Of a stretch of DNA of 64,000 bases, positions 17,797 to 26,961 are shown piece by piece (position 1 is the first letter of the stretch; each line of letters starts with the position of its first letter). Source of the stretch: Actinosynnema sp040640215 (lineage in GTDB: Bacteria > Actinomycetota > Actinomycetes > Mycobacteriales > Pseudonocardiaceae); assembly GCF_040640215.1 (NCBI RefSeq), contig NZ_JBFABG010000011.1, positions 210,403 through 274,402 on the forward strand, given 5' to 3'. The translations under genes and the position numbers were made by a program. The notes beneath the pieces were generated by a model. The model was not told where the DNA came from. It worked only from the letters and a program-made list of their open reading frames with translations, and searched no databases.

Positions 17797-20289
17797 GTGA
17801 AGCAGAAGAACAAGGCGGAGACCAACCAGAAGACGATCCGCTCTCGGCTCACCGGCGTGGTGGTGGTGCCGAGCGTGGTTCTGCTGGTGATGTGGTTGGC
17901 GTTCTCGTCTTACACCGTGTTCGACGGCTTCTACACCCGTGCCGTGGCGGTCAGCGTCAAGAGCGCCTCCATCCCCGCGGTCAACGCGTTCGTCGCCATC
18001 CAGCGGGAGCGCCAGCTCGCGATGACGGCCCTGAGCCGGCGCAACCCGGACCTGAGCGCCCTGCACGAGCAGCAGCGCGTGGTCGACGAGACGACCCGCA
18101 CCATGAGGGCCGCGTTCGACGAGGCTTCCGGCAACGCCCCGGACGAGGTCATCACCAAGATCGCGGAGTTGAACGCGCTGATCGGCGAGCTGCCGCAGCG
18201 CCGGGCCGGCGTCGAGTCCGGCAAGACCGAGAAGGCCGCGGTCTACCGCTACTACAACAGCGTGGTCGACGCGGGCACCGCGCTGTTCGGCACGCAGGCC
18301 CGGGTCGTCCCGGACGCGGTGGCCTCCCAGGGCGGTCTCAACGCGACGGACCTGTTCCGGGCCGCCGACTGGATGTCCCGCGCCTCGTCCATCGCCTCCG
18401 GCGCGCTCACCTCCGGCCGGCCGTCCGCCGAGGACCTGCTGGAGTTCGTGCACCTGGTCGGTTCCTACCGCTCCCAGCTCGCCACCACCACGCCCTACGC
18501 CGACGAGCAGGTCCGCCACGACTACCGGGCGCTGGTCGAGTCGGACACCTGGCGCACGCTCTCCGGCCTGGAGAACGAGCTGATCGCCACCCCCGACGCG
18601 ACCGTCGCGCTGGAGGAGTGGCAGTCCGCCGCCGGACCGGTGTCCGAACGTCTCGTGGACCTCGCCACCGACCAGGCCTCCAGCGCCGCCGACGTCGGCC
18701 TGGAACGCGGCAACAACCGGTTCGTCACCGTCCTGATCGGCGCGCTCGTCGCGCTGGTCGTGGTGCTCGGCGGCATCGTGTTCGCGGTCCGCATCTCCAA
18801 CCGGCTGGTCAACCGGGCGCTGATCACCCGGCTCGCCGCGCTGAAGAAGGACTCGCTGAACCTGGCGCACGAGCGGCTGCCCGACATCGTGAACCGGCTG
18901 CGCGAGGGCAAGCACGTGGACGTCGAGGTCGAGGTGCCGCCGCTGGACTACGGCAGCGACGAGATCGGCCAGGTGGCCGACGCGTTCAACGCCGCCCAGT
19001 ACACCGCCGTCGCCGCCGCGGTGAAGGAGAGCCAGGCGCGCGAGGGCGTGAACCGGGTCTTCCTCGACATCGCGCACCGCAACCAGGGCCTGGTGCACCG
19101 CCAGCTCAAGATCCTGGACAAGCTGGAGCGCGAGGAGGAGAACCCCGAGCAGCTCGACGCGCTGTTCCAGCTCGACCACCTGGCGACCCGGGCCCGGCGC
19201 AACGCGGAGAACCTGATCATCCTCGCGGGCGAGCAGCCGGGGCGGCAGTGGCGCAAACCGGTGCGGCTGCTGGACGTGCTGCGCGCGGCGGTGGCCGAGA
19301 CGGAGCAGTACGTCCGGGTCAAGGTGAACCCGGTGCCGGAGACCGCGCTGGTGGGCGCGGCCGTCGCCGACACCATCCACCTGGTGGCCGAGCTGGTGGA
19401 CAACGCGACCGCGTTCTCCTCGCCGCGCTCCCAGGTCCAGGTGCACGCGAGCGAGGTGCCGCAGGGCGTCGTGGTCGAGATCGAGGACCACGGCCTGGGC
19501 ATCAACCCCGAAGACCGCGAGCAGCACAACGCGATGCTCGCCGATCCACCCGAGTTCGACGCCATGCGGCTGCGCGGCGAGTCCCGGCTGGGCCTGTTCG
19601 TGGTCGCCCGGCTGGCCGCTCGCCGGGGCATCCACGTCGAGCTGCGCGACTCGCCCTACGGTGGCACGCTGGCCCTGGTGCTCATCCCGTCCGCGATCGT
19701 GGCGGGGCCCAACTCCGCCGTCGAACCGGCCGAGACCCGGGAGCTGCCGCGCCGCACCTTCCCAGACGACCACGTGATCCCGGAGCAGGGCGACGACTCA
19801 GTGCGAGACGCCAGGTTTCCCGATACTTCCCGAGACCTGGAAGGCTTCTGGGCGCAGGCCGAGGCCGCGGCCAACCAGAATTCCCTTCCAGCGGACGACC
19901 GACTGATCGACCGGCCGGAGGACCGGCCCGGGGACCGGCCGAACGGCCGGCCCGCGAGCCGGCCGAAGGAGCGCCCGGCCGACCGGGCGGACGACGACGC
20001 CGACCTGCCGCAGCACAGCGGCGACCTCCACCTCCCGCAGCGCAAGCGGACGACCGACTGGCCGGCGGACGACCCGGCCGCCGGCGTCGGGGACCGGCCG
20101 GAGCTGCCCCGCCGACGCAGACAGCAGAACCTCGCGCCGCAGTTGGTGCGCAACGATTTCCACCCCACGCCCGAACCGCTCGCCGAGGGCGACGTCGAGC
20201 AGTCCGCCGAACGGGTCCGGGAGGACCTGTCGGCGTTCCAGCGGGGCACGAAGGACGCCCGCCGCTCCGACGACGCCCTGGAACCCTGA
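17797..20289 (+). CDS. Conservon sensor histidine kinase (CvnA-like, nitrate/nitrite-sensing domain)
   Basis: An 830-residue membrane kinase from GTG 17797 (CGGAGCACT just upstream). One transmembrane helix (~20-42) precedes an extracellular NIT-type helical sensor domain (~45-300), a second helix (FVTVLIGALVALVVVLGGIV) and a HAMP-like linker. The kinase core has VFLDIAHRNQGLVHRQ in place of a standard H-box, then a HATPase domain (LVAELVDNATAFSSPRS, EDHGLGI). The C-terminus is long and low-complexity, rich in DRP/GRP/SRP triplets (~705-735). It heads a four-gene conservon that converts a membrane signal into GTPase activity. Kinase activity is not certain in this family. Confidence 0.9.
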   Translation: MKQKNKAETNQKTIRSRLTGVVVVPSVVLLVMWLAFSSYTVFDGFYTRAVAVSVKSASIPAVNAFVAIQRERQLAMTALSRRNPDLSALHEQQRVVDETTRTMRAAFDEASGNAPDEVITKIAELNALIGELPQRRAGVESGKTEKAAVYRYYNSVVDAGTALFGTQARVVPDAVASQGGLNATDLFRAADWMSRASSIASGALTSGRPSAEDLLEFVHLVGSYRSQLATTTPYADEQVRHDYRALVESDTWRTLSGLENELIATPDATVALEEWQSAAGPVSERLVDLATDQASSAADVGLERGNNRFVTVLIGALVALVVVLGGIVFAVRISNRLVNRALITRLAALKKDSLNLAHERLPDIVNRLREGKHVDVEVEVPPLDYGSDEIGQVADAFNAAQYTAVAAAVKESQAREGVNRVFLDIAHRNQGLVHRQLKILDKLEREEENPEQLDALFQLDHLATRARRNAENLIILAGEQPGRQWRKPVRLLDVLRAAVAETEQYVRVKVNPVPETALVGAAVADTIHLVAELVDNATAFSSPRSQVQVHASEVPQGVVVEIEDHGLGINPEDREQHNAMLADPPEFDAMRLRGESRLGLFVVARLAARRGIHVELRDSPYGGTLALVLIPSAIVAGPNSAVEPAETRELPRRTFPDDHVIPEQGDDSVRDARFPDTSRDLEGFWAQAEAAANQNSLPADDRLIDRPEDRPGDRPNGRPASRPKERPADRADDDADLPQHSGDLHLPQRKRTTDWPADDPAAGVGDRPELPRRRRQQNLAPQLVRNDFHPTPEPLAEGDVEQSAERVREDLSAFQRGTKDARRSDDALEP

Positions 20290-20335
20290 CCAGAGCAGCA
20301 GTGCCGGACGACTGGAAACCGGAAAGGCAACGGCG

Positions 20336-20770
20336 ATGAACGACATGACCAGCCAGCACAACGAACTCAACTGGTTGTTGGAGGACCTGGTCGGCCGTGT
20401 GGTGGGTGCTCGGCACGCGGTGGTGCTGTCCGCGGACGGTCTGCTGCTCGGCCGCTCACCCGGACTGTCCAAGGACGACTCCGACCACCTCTCGGCCATG
20501 GCGTCGGCGTTCCAGAGCCTGGCCCGGGGCACCGGCCGGCACTTCGGCGGCGGCGCGGTGCGGCAGACCATCGTCGAGATGGAGCACGCCTACCTCTTCG
20601 TCACCGCGGCGGGACACGGCGCGTGCCTCGCCGTCCTGGGCGAAGAGGACTCCGACATGGGCATGATCGCCTATGAGATGAACATGCTCGTGAAGCGGGT
20701 CGGCACCTACCTGTCCTCGGCCCCGCGCGGGACCTCGTCCGCCTTGCCCGCAGCGCGCAGGTCGTCGTGA
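20336..20770 (+). CDS. Conservon Roadblock/LC7 protein (CvnB-like)
   Basis: A 144-residue protein from ATG 20336. It starts LNWLLEDLVGRVVGARHAVVLSADG and continues GRHFGGGAVRQTIVEMEHAYLFV, the MglB/Roadblock fold that regulates small GTPases. In conservons this protein partners the GTPase encoded two genes downstream and the DUF742 protein that follows. Its stop overlaps the next start (TGATG). Confidence 0.92.
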   Translation: MNDMTSQHNELNWLLEDLVGRVVGARHAVVLSADGLLLGRSPGLSKDDSDHLSAMASAFQSLARGTGRHFGGGAVRQTIVEMEHAYLFVTAAGHGACLAVLGEEDSDMGMIAYEMNMLVKRVGTYLSSAPRGTSSALPAARRSS

Positions 20771-21141
20771 TGACCGGCCGCGAGGACTGGTGGTACGACG
20801 AGGCGGCGGGCCCGCTGGTCCGCCCGTACGCGATGGTGCGCGGCCGGACCCGCCCGCTGCGGCCGGAGCTGCACCTGGTGACCCAGGTGCGCGCGATGCC
20901 GTCGCCGGCCGACCCGGACGCGCTGGCCGTGGAGCACCTGGAGATCATGGAGCTGTGCCGGCGACCGCTGTCGGTGGCGGAGGTCGCGGCGTACCTGGAC
21001 GTGCCGCTCGTGGTCGTCAAGGTGTTGTTGAGCGACCTCATCCAACGCGGTGACGTCGTGATCAGAGACCCCTCCCGAGTCCCGCACGTGCCGGACCGGA
21101 ACCTGTTGCAGGCAGTGCTGGATGGTGTCCGTGGAATCTGA
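20770..21141 (+). CDS. Conservon DUF742 protein (CvnC-like)
   Basis: A 123-residue protein. ATG 20770 overlaps the cvnB-like stop; GTG 20767 is also possible. Typical DUF742 features are visible: WWYDEAAGPLVRPYAMVRGRT, LEIMELCRRPLSVAEVAAYLDVPLVVVKVLLSDL (a winged-helix-like segment) and GDVVIRDP. It is an adaptor in the conservon signalling complex and may bind DNA. It overlaps the GTPase gene by 20 bp. Confidence 0.9.
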   Translation: MTGREDWWYDEAAGPLVRPYAMVRGRTRPLRPELHLVTQVRAMPSPADPDALAVEHLEIMELCRRPLSVAEVAAYLDVPLVVVKVLLSDLIQRGDVVIRDPSRVPHVPDRNLLQAVLDGVRGI

Positions 21142-21715
21142 GCGACCGGGTGGGGAACTGCTGGTACCCACCCCAGTCAAGATCGTCATCGCCGGGGGCT
21201 TCGGCACCGGCAAGACGACGATGGTCAACTCGGTCAGCGAGATCCCGCCGCTGCACACCGAGGAGCTGCTCACCGAGGCCGGTGTGGGCGTGGACGACGT
21301 GCTGGGCCTGGAGCAGAAGGAGACCACCACGGTCGCCCTCGACTTCGGGCGCATCACGATCAACCCCGAGGTGGTGCTGTACCTGTTCGGCACCCCCGGC
21401 CAGAACCGCTTCTGGTTCATGTGGGACGAGCTGGCCTTCGGCGCGATCGGCGCGGTGATCCTGGTCGACACCCGGCGGCTGGACTCCAGCTTCCCCTCGA
21501 TCGACTTCTTCGAGCGGCGGGGCATCCCGTTCGTGATCGCGGTGAACTGCTTCGAGGGCGCGCACTCCTACGAGGTCGCCGAGGTGCGCCGCGCGCTGGA
21601 CGTGGACGAGGCGATCCCGCTCGTGCTGTGCGACGCGCGGGACCGCGAGTCGTCCAAGACGGTCCTGGTGAGCCTGATCCAACACACCATGGACCGCCTC
21701 GACGCCATGGCCTGA
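21122..21715 (+). CDS. Conservon small GTPase (CvnD-like)
   Basis: A 197-residue ATP/GTP-binding protein from ATG 21122. The P-loop is GGFGTGKTT, followed by the switch region TTTVALDFGRI, the G3-like LYLFGTPGQNRF and the G4-like AVNCFEG. It is the output GTPase of the conservon, expected to work at the membrane with the kinase-like and Roadblock proteins. Unlike some conservons, no cytochrome P450 follows it. Confidence 0.92.
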   Translation: MVSVESERPGGELLVPTPVKIVIAGGFGTGKTTMVNSVSEIPPLHTEELLTEAGVGVDDVLGLEQKETTTVALDFGRITINPEVVLYLFGTPGQNRFWFMWDELAFGAIGAVILVDTRRLDSSFPSIDFFERRGIPFVIAVNCFEGAHSYEVAEVRRALDVDEAIPLVLCDARDRESSKTVLVSLIQHTMDRLDAMA

Positions 21716-21725
21716 CCACACGTCG

Positions 21726-21772
21726 CGGTGCTGACCACCCCCCGGCTCACGCGCGGCGGGTGGTCAGCACCG
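21726..21772. terminator. Bidirectional hairpin overlapping the FMO 3' end
   Basis: A perfect 15-bp inverted repeat (CGGTGCTGACCACCC) with a 17-nt loop lies between the conservon GTPase and the converging monooxygenase. The right arm encodes the last residues of the monooxygenase (SVLTTRRA end), so the terminator is partly coding. Confidence 0.65.
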
Positions 21773-23120
21773 ACGTGCGGCGCTGCTTGCGCAGCGCCTC
21801 CAGGTAGGCCGCGAAGTCCACCTGGACCGAATCCGCCGTCGACGGGCCGTAGCGCGCCCCGGCGGCTTCGAGGTGGGCGGCGACCTCCCGGCGCATGGCG
21901 GCCGGGGAGGGCAGCTCCGCGACGCCCTCCACCAGGTCGGCGATCCACTCCGCCTGCTCCTGCACGAGCCGGGTGATCGCGCCGAAGGGCCGGATGAGCC
22001 CGGCGAAGTAGAGATCAGGCCGGGCCAGCGACACCACCCGCTGGAAGAGTGCGGTCCGCCCGCCCGGTTCGAACACCCATTCGGCTGGCAGGAACGGGAA
22101 TTCGATCCGGTAGCCGGTGCAGTACACGAGGTCGTCCGCCTCCACCGCCGTGCCGTCCACGAAATGTACCGAAGAGTTCACGATACGGCTCACCGCGGGC
22201 TTGACAACCAGGCTGCCGTGGTTTATCCGGCTGAGCAGGTCGTCGGAAATCGTCAGCGCCCCGCCGAACACCCGGTGGTCCGGCTCGGCCAGTCCGTAGT
22301 CGGTCAGCCGACCGCGCAGGACGCGCAGCAGGGTTTCGATGAGACGGCGTTGTTCGGGGAACTCCAGACGCGCCCACCACGCCGCCGAAGCGATTTCGTC
22401 GATGGGTATCCCGAGCATGGTCTTCGGTACCACGTGCACGCCCCGGCGCTGCACCACAATGGTTTTCGCCGCTACTCTCGACAATTCCACCGCGATATCC
22501 GCGGCGGAGTTGCCGAAGCCGATCACGACCACCCGCCGGCCCGCGTGGCCGGCCGGTCCGGAGTAGTCGAACGAGTGCAGCCGGCGACCGGGGAACGTCT
22601 CATCACCTGGGAACGCGGGCAGCCGGGGCGACCAGTGGTGGCCGGTCGCGACCACGACGTGCCCGAACCTGCGCCGGCGGTGCACGCCGTTGCGGTCACG
22701 GGTGGTCACGACCCACGTGGAGTCCGTGCCGCGGGTCAGCGACTCGACCTCCACACCGAGCTCGACGTGGTCGGTCACACCCTTGTGATCCGCGTAACGT
22801 TGCAGGTAGGAGGCTACTTGGTCATGCCTGGGGTAACGCGGGTAGTGATCGGGAACGGGGAAGTCGGAGTACCCGGTGATCTTGGCCGAGGTGTTCAGGT
22901 GCAGGGACGGGTAGGCCGGACCGGGCTCGGCCGGGTCGGGGTAGCGCCACAGCCCGCCGATGCCGGCGGAGCGCTCCAGCACGGTCACCGGCAAGTCCCG
23001 CGCGCGGAGCGTTCCGGCGACCGCGAGGCCCGAGACGCCCGCGCCGATCACGCACGTGTGATCATGAATGGGACGTTCGGCGTATTGACTCACCGGGAAT
23101 TCAGCCACAAGTGCCGCCAC
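21747..23120 (-). CDS. Flavin-containing monooxygenase
   Basis: A 457-residue enzyme from GTG 23120 (GTG 23108 is possible). The N-terminal FAD fold is VIGAGVSGLAVAG, the class B fingerprint FxGxxxHxxxY appears as FPGRRLHSFDY, and the NADPH site is GFGNSAADIA. These mark a Baeyer-Villiger/N-oxidising FMO. It is divergent from a DMATS prenyltransferase across 125 bp. In Streptomyces coelicolor a like pair (SCO7468/SCO7467) acts on tryptophan: the prenyltransferase makes dimethylallyl-tryptophan and the FMO oxidises it towards an indole-acetaldoxime or nitrile. The same chemistry is likely here but not proven. Confidence 0.85.
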   Translation of the reverse strand: MAALVAEFPVSQYAERPIHDHTCVIGAGVSGLAVAGTLRARDLPVTVLERSAGIGGLWRYPDPAEPGPAYPSLHLNTSAKITGYSDFPVPDHYPRYPRHDQVASYLQRYADHKGVTDHVELGVEVESLTRGTDSTWVVTTRDRNGVHRRRRFGHVVVATGHHWSPRLPAFPGDETFPGRRLHSFDYSGPAGHAGRRVVVIGFGNSAADIAVELSRVAAKTIVVQRRGVHVVPKTMLGIPIDEIASAAWWARLEFPEQRRLIETLLRVLRGRLTDYGLAEPDHRVFGGALTISDDLLSRINHGSLVVKPAVSRIVNSSVHFVDGTAVEADDLVYCTGYRIEFPFLPAEWVFEPGGRTALFQRVVSLARPDLYFAGLIRPFGAITRLVQEQAEWIADLVEGVAELPSPAAMRREVAAHLEAAGARYGPSTADSVQVDFAAYLEALRKQRRTSVLTTRRA

Positions 23121-23245
23121 CCTTTCGGCTCAATTCCGTCACGCAGCGTGCCCGGCGTCCGGGTCGTGTGATCTCCGCCAACCGCCCGATCCTCCATTGC
23201 GTGCGCCCGGTCCCACCGGGTAAGCCTTGCGCCCGGAGGTGCCTA

Positions 23246-24373
23246 GTGTCCAGTTCCACCGCTGTGGTCCCGGCCTCACGTCGTGCGGGCCTGTTCGACG
23301 CAACGCTTTTGTCATACCGGGATTTCGTATTCGCCAAGTGGTTCGCCACCGGCACCGCACTGGGATTCTCCGACCACCACCGGGCCACTTCCGCGGCTGC
23401 CCTCGAAGCCGTGCTCGGGACTTGGGCGGACCGCCCCGTCGGGGCCGCCTGCGATTACCCGTCATTCGTTTCCCGGGACGGCTTCCCGCTCGAATTCTCG
23501 GTGAGCTGGCGGGCCGGCGTGCCGGAGGTGCGGGTGCTGTTCGAATCACTCGGAGCGGTGCCCTCGGCGCGGGCCGCGCAGGACGCCGGGCGGGCGCTGA
23601 CCCGCTCGCTGGCGGGCCGGCCGGGCGTGTCGCTGGCCCGCTACCTCGCGGTCGAGGAGCTGTTCGTGGTGGACGAGCCGCGACCGTTCCGGCCCACCGT
23701 GTGGCACTCGCTGGCGTACCGCCCGGGTGAGCGCCCGCGCTACAAGGTCTACCTCAACCCGCAGGCGCACGGCCGTTCGGCCGTGCCCGAGGTGATGGGG
23801 GCGGCGATGGGCCGCCTCGGGCTGGCCCCGGCGTGGTCCGCCGTGGCCGCCCGGTACGCCGAGCTCGCCGACGAGGGGCACGAGCTGGAGTTCGTGGCGC
23901 TGGACCTGGCGGACACCCCGGACGCGCGGGTGAAGGTCTACTTCCGGCACACCGGGCGGGTCGACCTGGACCGGGTGGCGTCCCTGGCCCGCACCCACGA
24001 CCCGGTGCTCGCCGGACCGGCCTACCGGGACGTCTACGGCTCGCCCGCCCTGCCGGACAACGAACCCATGACCTGCCTGGCGTTCCGCGCGGGCGCGGCG
24101 GGCCCGGAGGAGGCCAACGTCTACCTGCGGCTGCCCAGCGAGGTCGAGTCCGAAGCGGACGCCACCGACCGGGTCGGCGCGGTGCTGCGCCGCTTCGGCG
24201 CGGACCACCGCCAGTACCGGGACGTGGTGGCGGCGCTCGCGCCGCGCCCGCTGGGTGCCATGGTCGGGATGCAGGAGCTGCTGAGCGTCCGCACCGCCGC
24301 CGGCCGCCCCGACCTGGGGGTGTACTTCAGGTTCGCGGTCTACGACGCCGTGGTGGACGGCGTGCACGCCTGA
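23246..24373 (+). CDS. DMATS-type aromatic prenyltransferase
   Basis: A 375-residue protein from GTG 23246 with CGGAGG 7 bases upstream. The ABBA-fold strands carry family-typical basic/aromatic motifs: RPRYKVYLNPQAHG, DARVKVYFRHTG, AANVYLRLP-like and DLGVYFRFAVYD. These line the pyrophosphate-binding barrel. The enzyme should transfer a dimethylallyl group to an indole or tryptophan ring. The position prenylated cannot be read from sequence. It shares a promoter region with the divergent FMO and ends at a hairpin. Confidence 0.85.
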   Translation: MSSSTAVVPASRRAGLFDATLLSYRDFVFAKWFATGTALGFSDHHRATSAAALEAVLGTWADRPVGAACDYPSFVSRDGFPLEFSVSWRAGVPEVRVLFESLGAVPSARAAQDAGRALTRSLAGRPGVSLARYLAVEELFVVDEPRPFRPTVWHSLAYRPGERPRYKVYLNPQAHGRSAVPEVMGAAMGRLGLAPAWSAVAARYAELADEGHELEFVALDLADTPDARVKVYFRHTGRVDLDRVASLARTHDPVLAGPAYRDVYGSPALPDNEPMTCLAFRAGAAGPEEANVYLRLPSEVESEADATDRVGAVLRRFGADHRQYRDVVAALAPRPLGAMVGMQELLSVRTAAGRPDLGVYFRFAVYDAVVDGVHA

Positions 24374-24379
24374 CGGCGG

Positions 24380-24405
24380 GGGTCTCCGTGCGCTCGCGGA
24401 GACCC
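24380..24405. terminator. Hairpin between converging prenyltransferase and dehydrogenase
   Basis: A 9-bp perfect stem (GGGTCTCCG) with an 8-nt loop lies in the 42-bp convergent gap. It could serve both genes. Confidence 0.6.
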
Positions 24406-24415
24406 GTCACGCCCG

Positions 24416-25279
24416 TCAGCCCGCGTAGTCGTGGAACCCGCGACCGCTCTTCTTGCCCAGCAGACCCGCGTCGACCATGCGCAGCAGCAGCGGCGGCGGC
24501 GAGTACAGCGGCTCCTTGAACTCCTCGTACATCGACTCGGCGATGGCCTTGGTGGTGTCCAGGCCGATCAGGTCGGCCAGGCGCAGCGGACCCATCGGGT
24601 GCGCGCAGCCCAGCACCATGCCGCTGTCGATGTCCTCGGCGCTGGCGAAGCCGGACTCCAGCATCCGGACCGCGGCCAGCAGGTAGGGGATGAGCAGGGC
24701 GTTCACCACGAACCCGGCCCGGTCCTGGGACCGGATGACCTCCTTGCCCAGGACGCCGGTGACGAACGCCTCGGCGCGCGCCCGGGTCTCGTCGCCGGTC
24801 AGCAGCGACGGCACCAGCTCGACCAGCCTGAGCACCGGCACGGGGTTGAAGAAGTGCACCCCGATCACCTGCTCCGGCCGGCCGGTCGCCATGCCCAGCT
24901 TCATGATCGGGATGGAGGAGGTGTTGGAGGCGAAGATCGCCGCCGGGTCCTCCACCACCGCGTCCAGGGCGCTGAAGACGTCGGTCTTGACCCGCTCGTT
25001 CTCCGCGACCGCCTCGACGACCAGGTTCCGGTCGGCGAAGGCGGCGAGGTCGGTGGTGAACCGGACCCGCTCCAGCGCGGCGTCCCGGTCCTCGGCGCTG
25101 AGCTTGCCGCTGCGCACGCCCTTGCCCAGCGAGGAGGCGATCCGCCCCCGCGCGGTCTCGGTGGCGTCCAGGTCCACCTCGGCCACCAGCACGTCCAGCC
25201 CCGCCCGCGCGCAGACCTCGGCGATGCCGGAGCCCATCAGCCCGGACCCCACCACTCCAACACGTTGAATGTCACTCAC
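24416..25279 (-). CDS. 3-hydroxybutyryl-CoA dehydrogenase
   Basis: A 287-residue enzyme from GTG 25279. The NAD-binding GVVGSGLMGSGIAEVCARAG motif is at the N-terminus. The catalytic region IGVHFFNPVPVLRLVELV carries the His, and the C-terminal domain includes GFVVNALLIPYL and DIDSGMVLGCAHPMGPLRLADLIGLD. It oxidises 3-hydroxyacyl-CoA to 3-ketoacyl-CoA in fatty-acid or butanoate metabolism. It is monocistronic here and divergent from the gamma-glutamylation operon. Confidence 0.9.
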   Translation of the reverse strand: MSDIQRVGVVGSGLMGSGIAEVCARAGLDVLVAEVDLDATETARGRIASSLGKGVRSGKLSAEDRDAALERVRFTTDLAAFADRNLVVEAVAENERVKTDVFSALDAVVEDPAAIFASNTSSIPIMKLGMATGRPEQVIGVHFFNPVPVLRLVELVPSLLTGDETRARAEAFVTGVLGKEVIRSQDRAGFVVNALLIPYLLAAVRMLESGFASAEDIDSGMVLGCAHPMGPLRLADLIGLDTTKAIAESMYEEFKEPLYSPPPLLLRMVDAGLLGKKSGRGFHDYAG

Positions 25280-25620
25280 GCCCCGATCCTGCCAGGGCCG
25301 TCGCCCACGGGCACACCCTCCACCCGGCGGGCCGGGGAACCAGGAGTGCGCCGGTGCCACCACGCCGGTGCCCGAGGTGATCCCGGCGGCGAGTTCGTCC
25401 ACGAAGAACGTCGCCACCACCGTCTTCGTGCGTGGCCCTCGCCGGCTCCAATGGGTCGACGACGCTGCCTTTGGCAGCGGATCGAGAGCGGCTCGGGTCA
25501 CCTGACCGTGTCGACCAACAGCGCGCGGAACCCGCCGCTGAAAGGGTGGTGCCACTCATCCGGTGGTGTCAGGATGGCCCCGCCCAATGGCTCGCTGTCA
25601 TACCTTTGGAGGTACCGCGG
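25280..25620. promoter_or_regulatory. 341-bp divergent promoter region of the amine operon
   Basis: It lies between the leftward dehydrogenase and the rightward glutamine-synthetase-like gene. It contains a 7-bp hairpin (CGCTGCC, TTT loop, 25463-25479) and a short palindrome GTGGTGCCAC at 25546-25555 that could be a GntR-type operator. TTTGGAGG lies 9 bases before the operon start. Frames running through it lack codon bias of real genes. Confidence 0.45.
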
Positions 25621-26961
25621 ATGCTGACCGTCGAGGAGTTGCGCGAGCTGGTGGACCAGGGGGAGATCGACACCGTCCTGATCGCGGTCGTGGACATGCA
25701 GGGCCGCCTCCAGGGCAAGCGCTGCGCCGCCCGGCACTTCCTCGACCAGGTGCTGCCCCACGCCGCCGAGGGCTGCGCCTACCTGCTCGCGGTCGACACC
25801 GAGATGAACCCGGTCGGCGGGTACGCCATGTCCTCCTGGGACACCGGGTACGGCGACTTCGTGATGAAGCCGGACCTGGCCACGCTGCGCCGCGTGCCGT
25901 GGCACGAGGGCACCGCCCTGGTCGTGTGCGACATCGAGTGGGAGGGCGGCGAACCGGTGCCGGTCTCGCCCCGGCAGGTCCTGCGCCGCCAGCTCGACCG
26001 GCTCGCCGAACGCGGCCTGCGCGCGTTCGTCGGCACCGAGCTGGAGTTCATCGTCTTCGACAACACCTACGAGGACGCCTGGGACCGGGGCTACCGCGGC
26101 CTGACCCCGGCCAACCGGTACAACGTCGACTACTCGCTGCTCGGCACCGCGCGCGTCGAGCCGCTGTTGCGCGCCATCCGCAACCACATGACCGGCGCGG
26201 GCCTGGAGGTCGAGTCGGCCAAGGGCGAGTGCAACCCCGGCCAGCACGAGATCGCGTTCCGCTTCACCGAGGCGCTGGCCACCTGCGACAACCACAGCGT
26301 CTACAAGACCGGGGCCAAGGAGATCGCCGCCCAGCGGGGCCGGTCGCTGACCTTCATGGCCAAGTACGACGAGCGCGAGGGCAACTCCTGCCACATCCAC
26401 CTGAGCCTGCGCTCGGCCGACGGCGAGCCGGTGTTCGCCGAGGGGCGCGGGATGTCGGCGCTGATGACCTCCTTCCTCGCCGGCCAGCTCGCCGCGCTGC
26501 GCGAGCTCACCTACTTCCTCGCGCCCAACGTCAACTCCTACAAGCGGTTCGTCGAGGGCAGCTTCGCGCCGACCGCCGTGGCGTGGGGCCGGGACAACCG
26601 GACGTGCGCGCTGCGCGTGGTCGGGCACGGCCCGTCGCTGCGGTTCGAGAACCGGGTGCCCGGCGGCGACGTGAACCCGTACCTGGCGGTCGCCGCGCTG
26701 ATCGCCGCCGGGCTGCACGGCGTGGACAACGGGCTGACCCTGGAGGAGGAATTCGTCGGCAACGCCTACGGCTCCGACCGCGAGACCGTGCCGACGACCC
26801 TGCGCGACGCGGCCGGCCTGCTGGCGGGCAGCGCGATCGCGCGGGACGCGTTCGGCCAGGACGTGGTGGACCACTACCTCAACGCGGCCCGGGTGGAGCT
26901 GGCCGCGTACGACTCGACGGTGACCGACTGGGAGCGAATCCGTGGCTTCGAACGGCTCTAG
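25621..26961 (+). CDS. Glutamine synthetase-like gamma-glutamyl-amine ligase (GlnA3/GlnA4 type)
   Basis: A 446-residue enzyme from ATG 25621 (TTTGGAGG upstream). The glutamine synthetase catalytic motifs are present: GTELEFIVF, ESAKGECNPGQHEIAFRF, GNSCHIHLSL, and RFENRVPGGDVNPYL. The adenylylation-site Tyr loop of true GlnA is absent. The operon partners (gamma-glutamyl hydrolase, aldehyde dehydrogenase, SDR) indicate that it gamma-glutamylates an amine such as putrescine, another polyamine or ethanolamine so that it can be oxidised, as in the Puu pathway and the actinobacterial GlnA3/GlnA4 systems. The actual amine is not determined. Confidence 0.85.
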   Translation: MLTVEELRELVDQGEIDTVLIAVVDMQGRLQGKRCAARHFLDQVLPHAAEGCAYLLAVDTEMNPVGGYAMSSWDTGYGDFVMKPDLATLRRVPWHEGTALVVCDIEWEGGEPVPVSPRQVLRRQLDRLAERGLRAFVGTELEFIVFDNTYEDAWDRGYRGLTPANRYNVDYSLLGTARVEPLLRAIRNHMTGAGLEVESAKGECNPGQHEIAFRFTEALATCDNHSVYKTGAKEIAAQRGRSLTFMAKYDEREGNSCHIHLSLRSADGEPVFAEGRGMSALMTSFLAGQLAALRELTYFLAPNVNSYKRFVEGSFAPTAVAWGRDNRTCALRVVGHGPSLRFENRVPGGDVNPYLAVAALIAAGLHGVDNGLTLEEEFVGNAYGSDRETVPTTLRDAAGLLAGSAIARDAFGQDVVDHYLNAARVELAAYDSTVTDWERIRGFERL

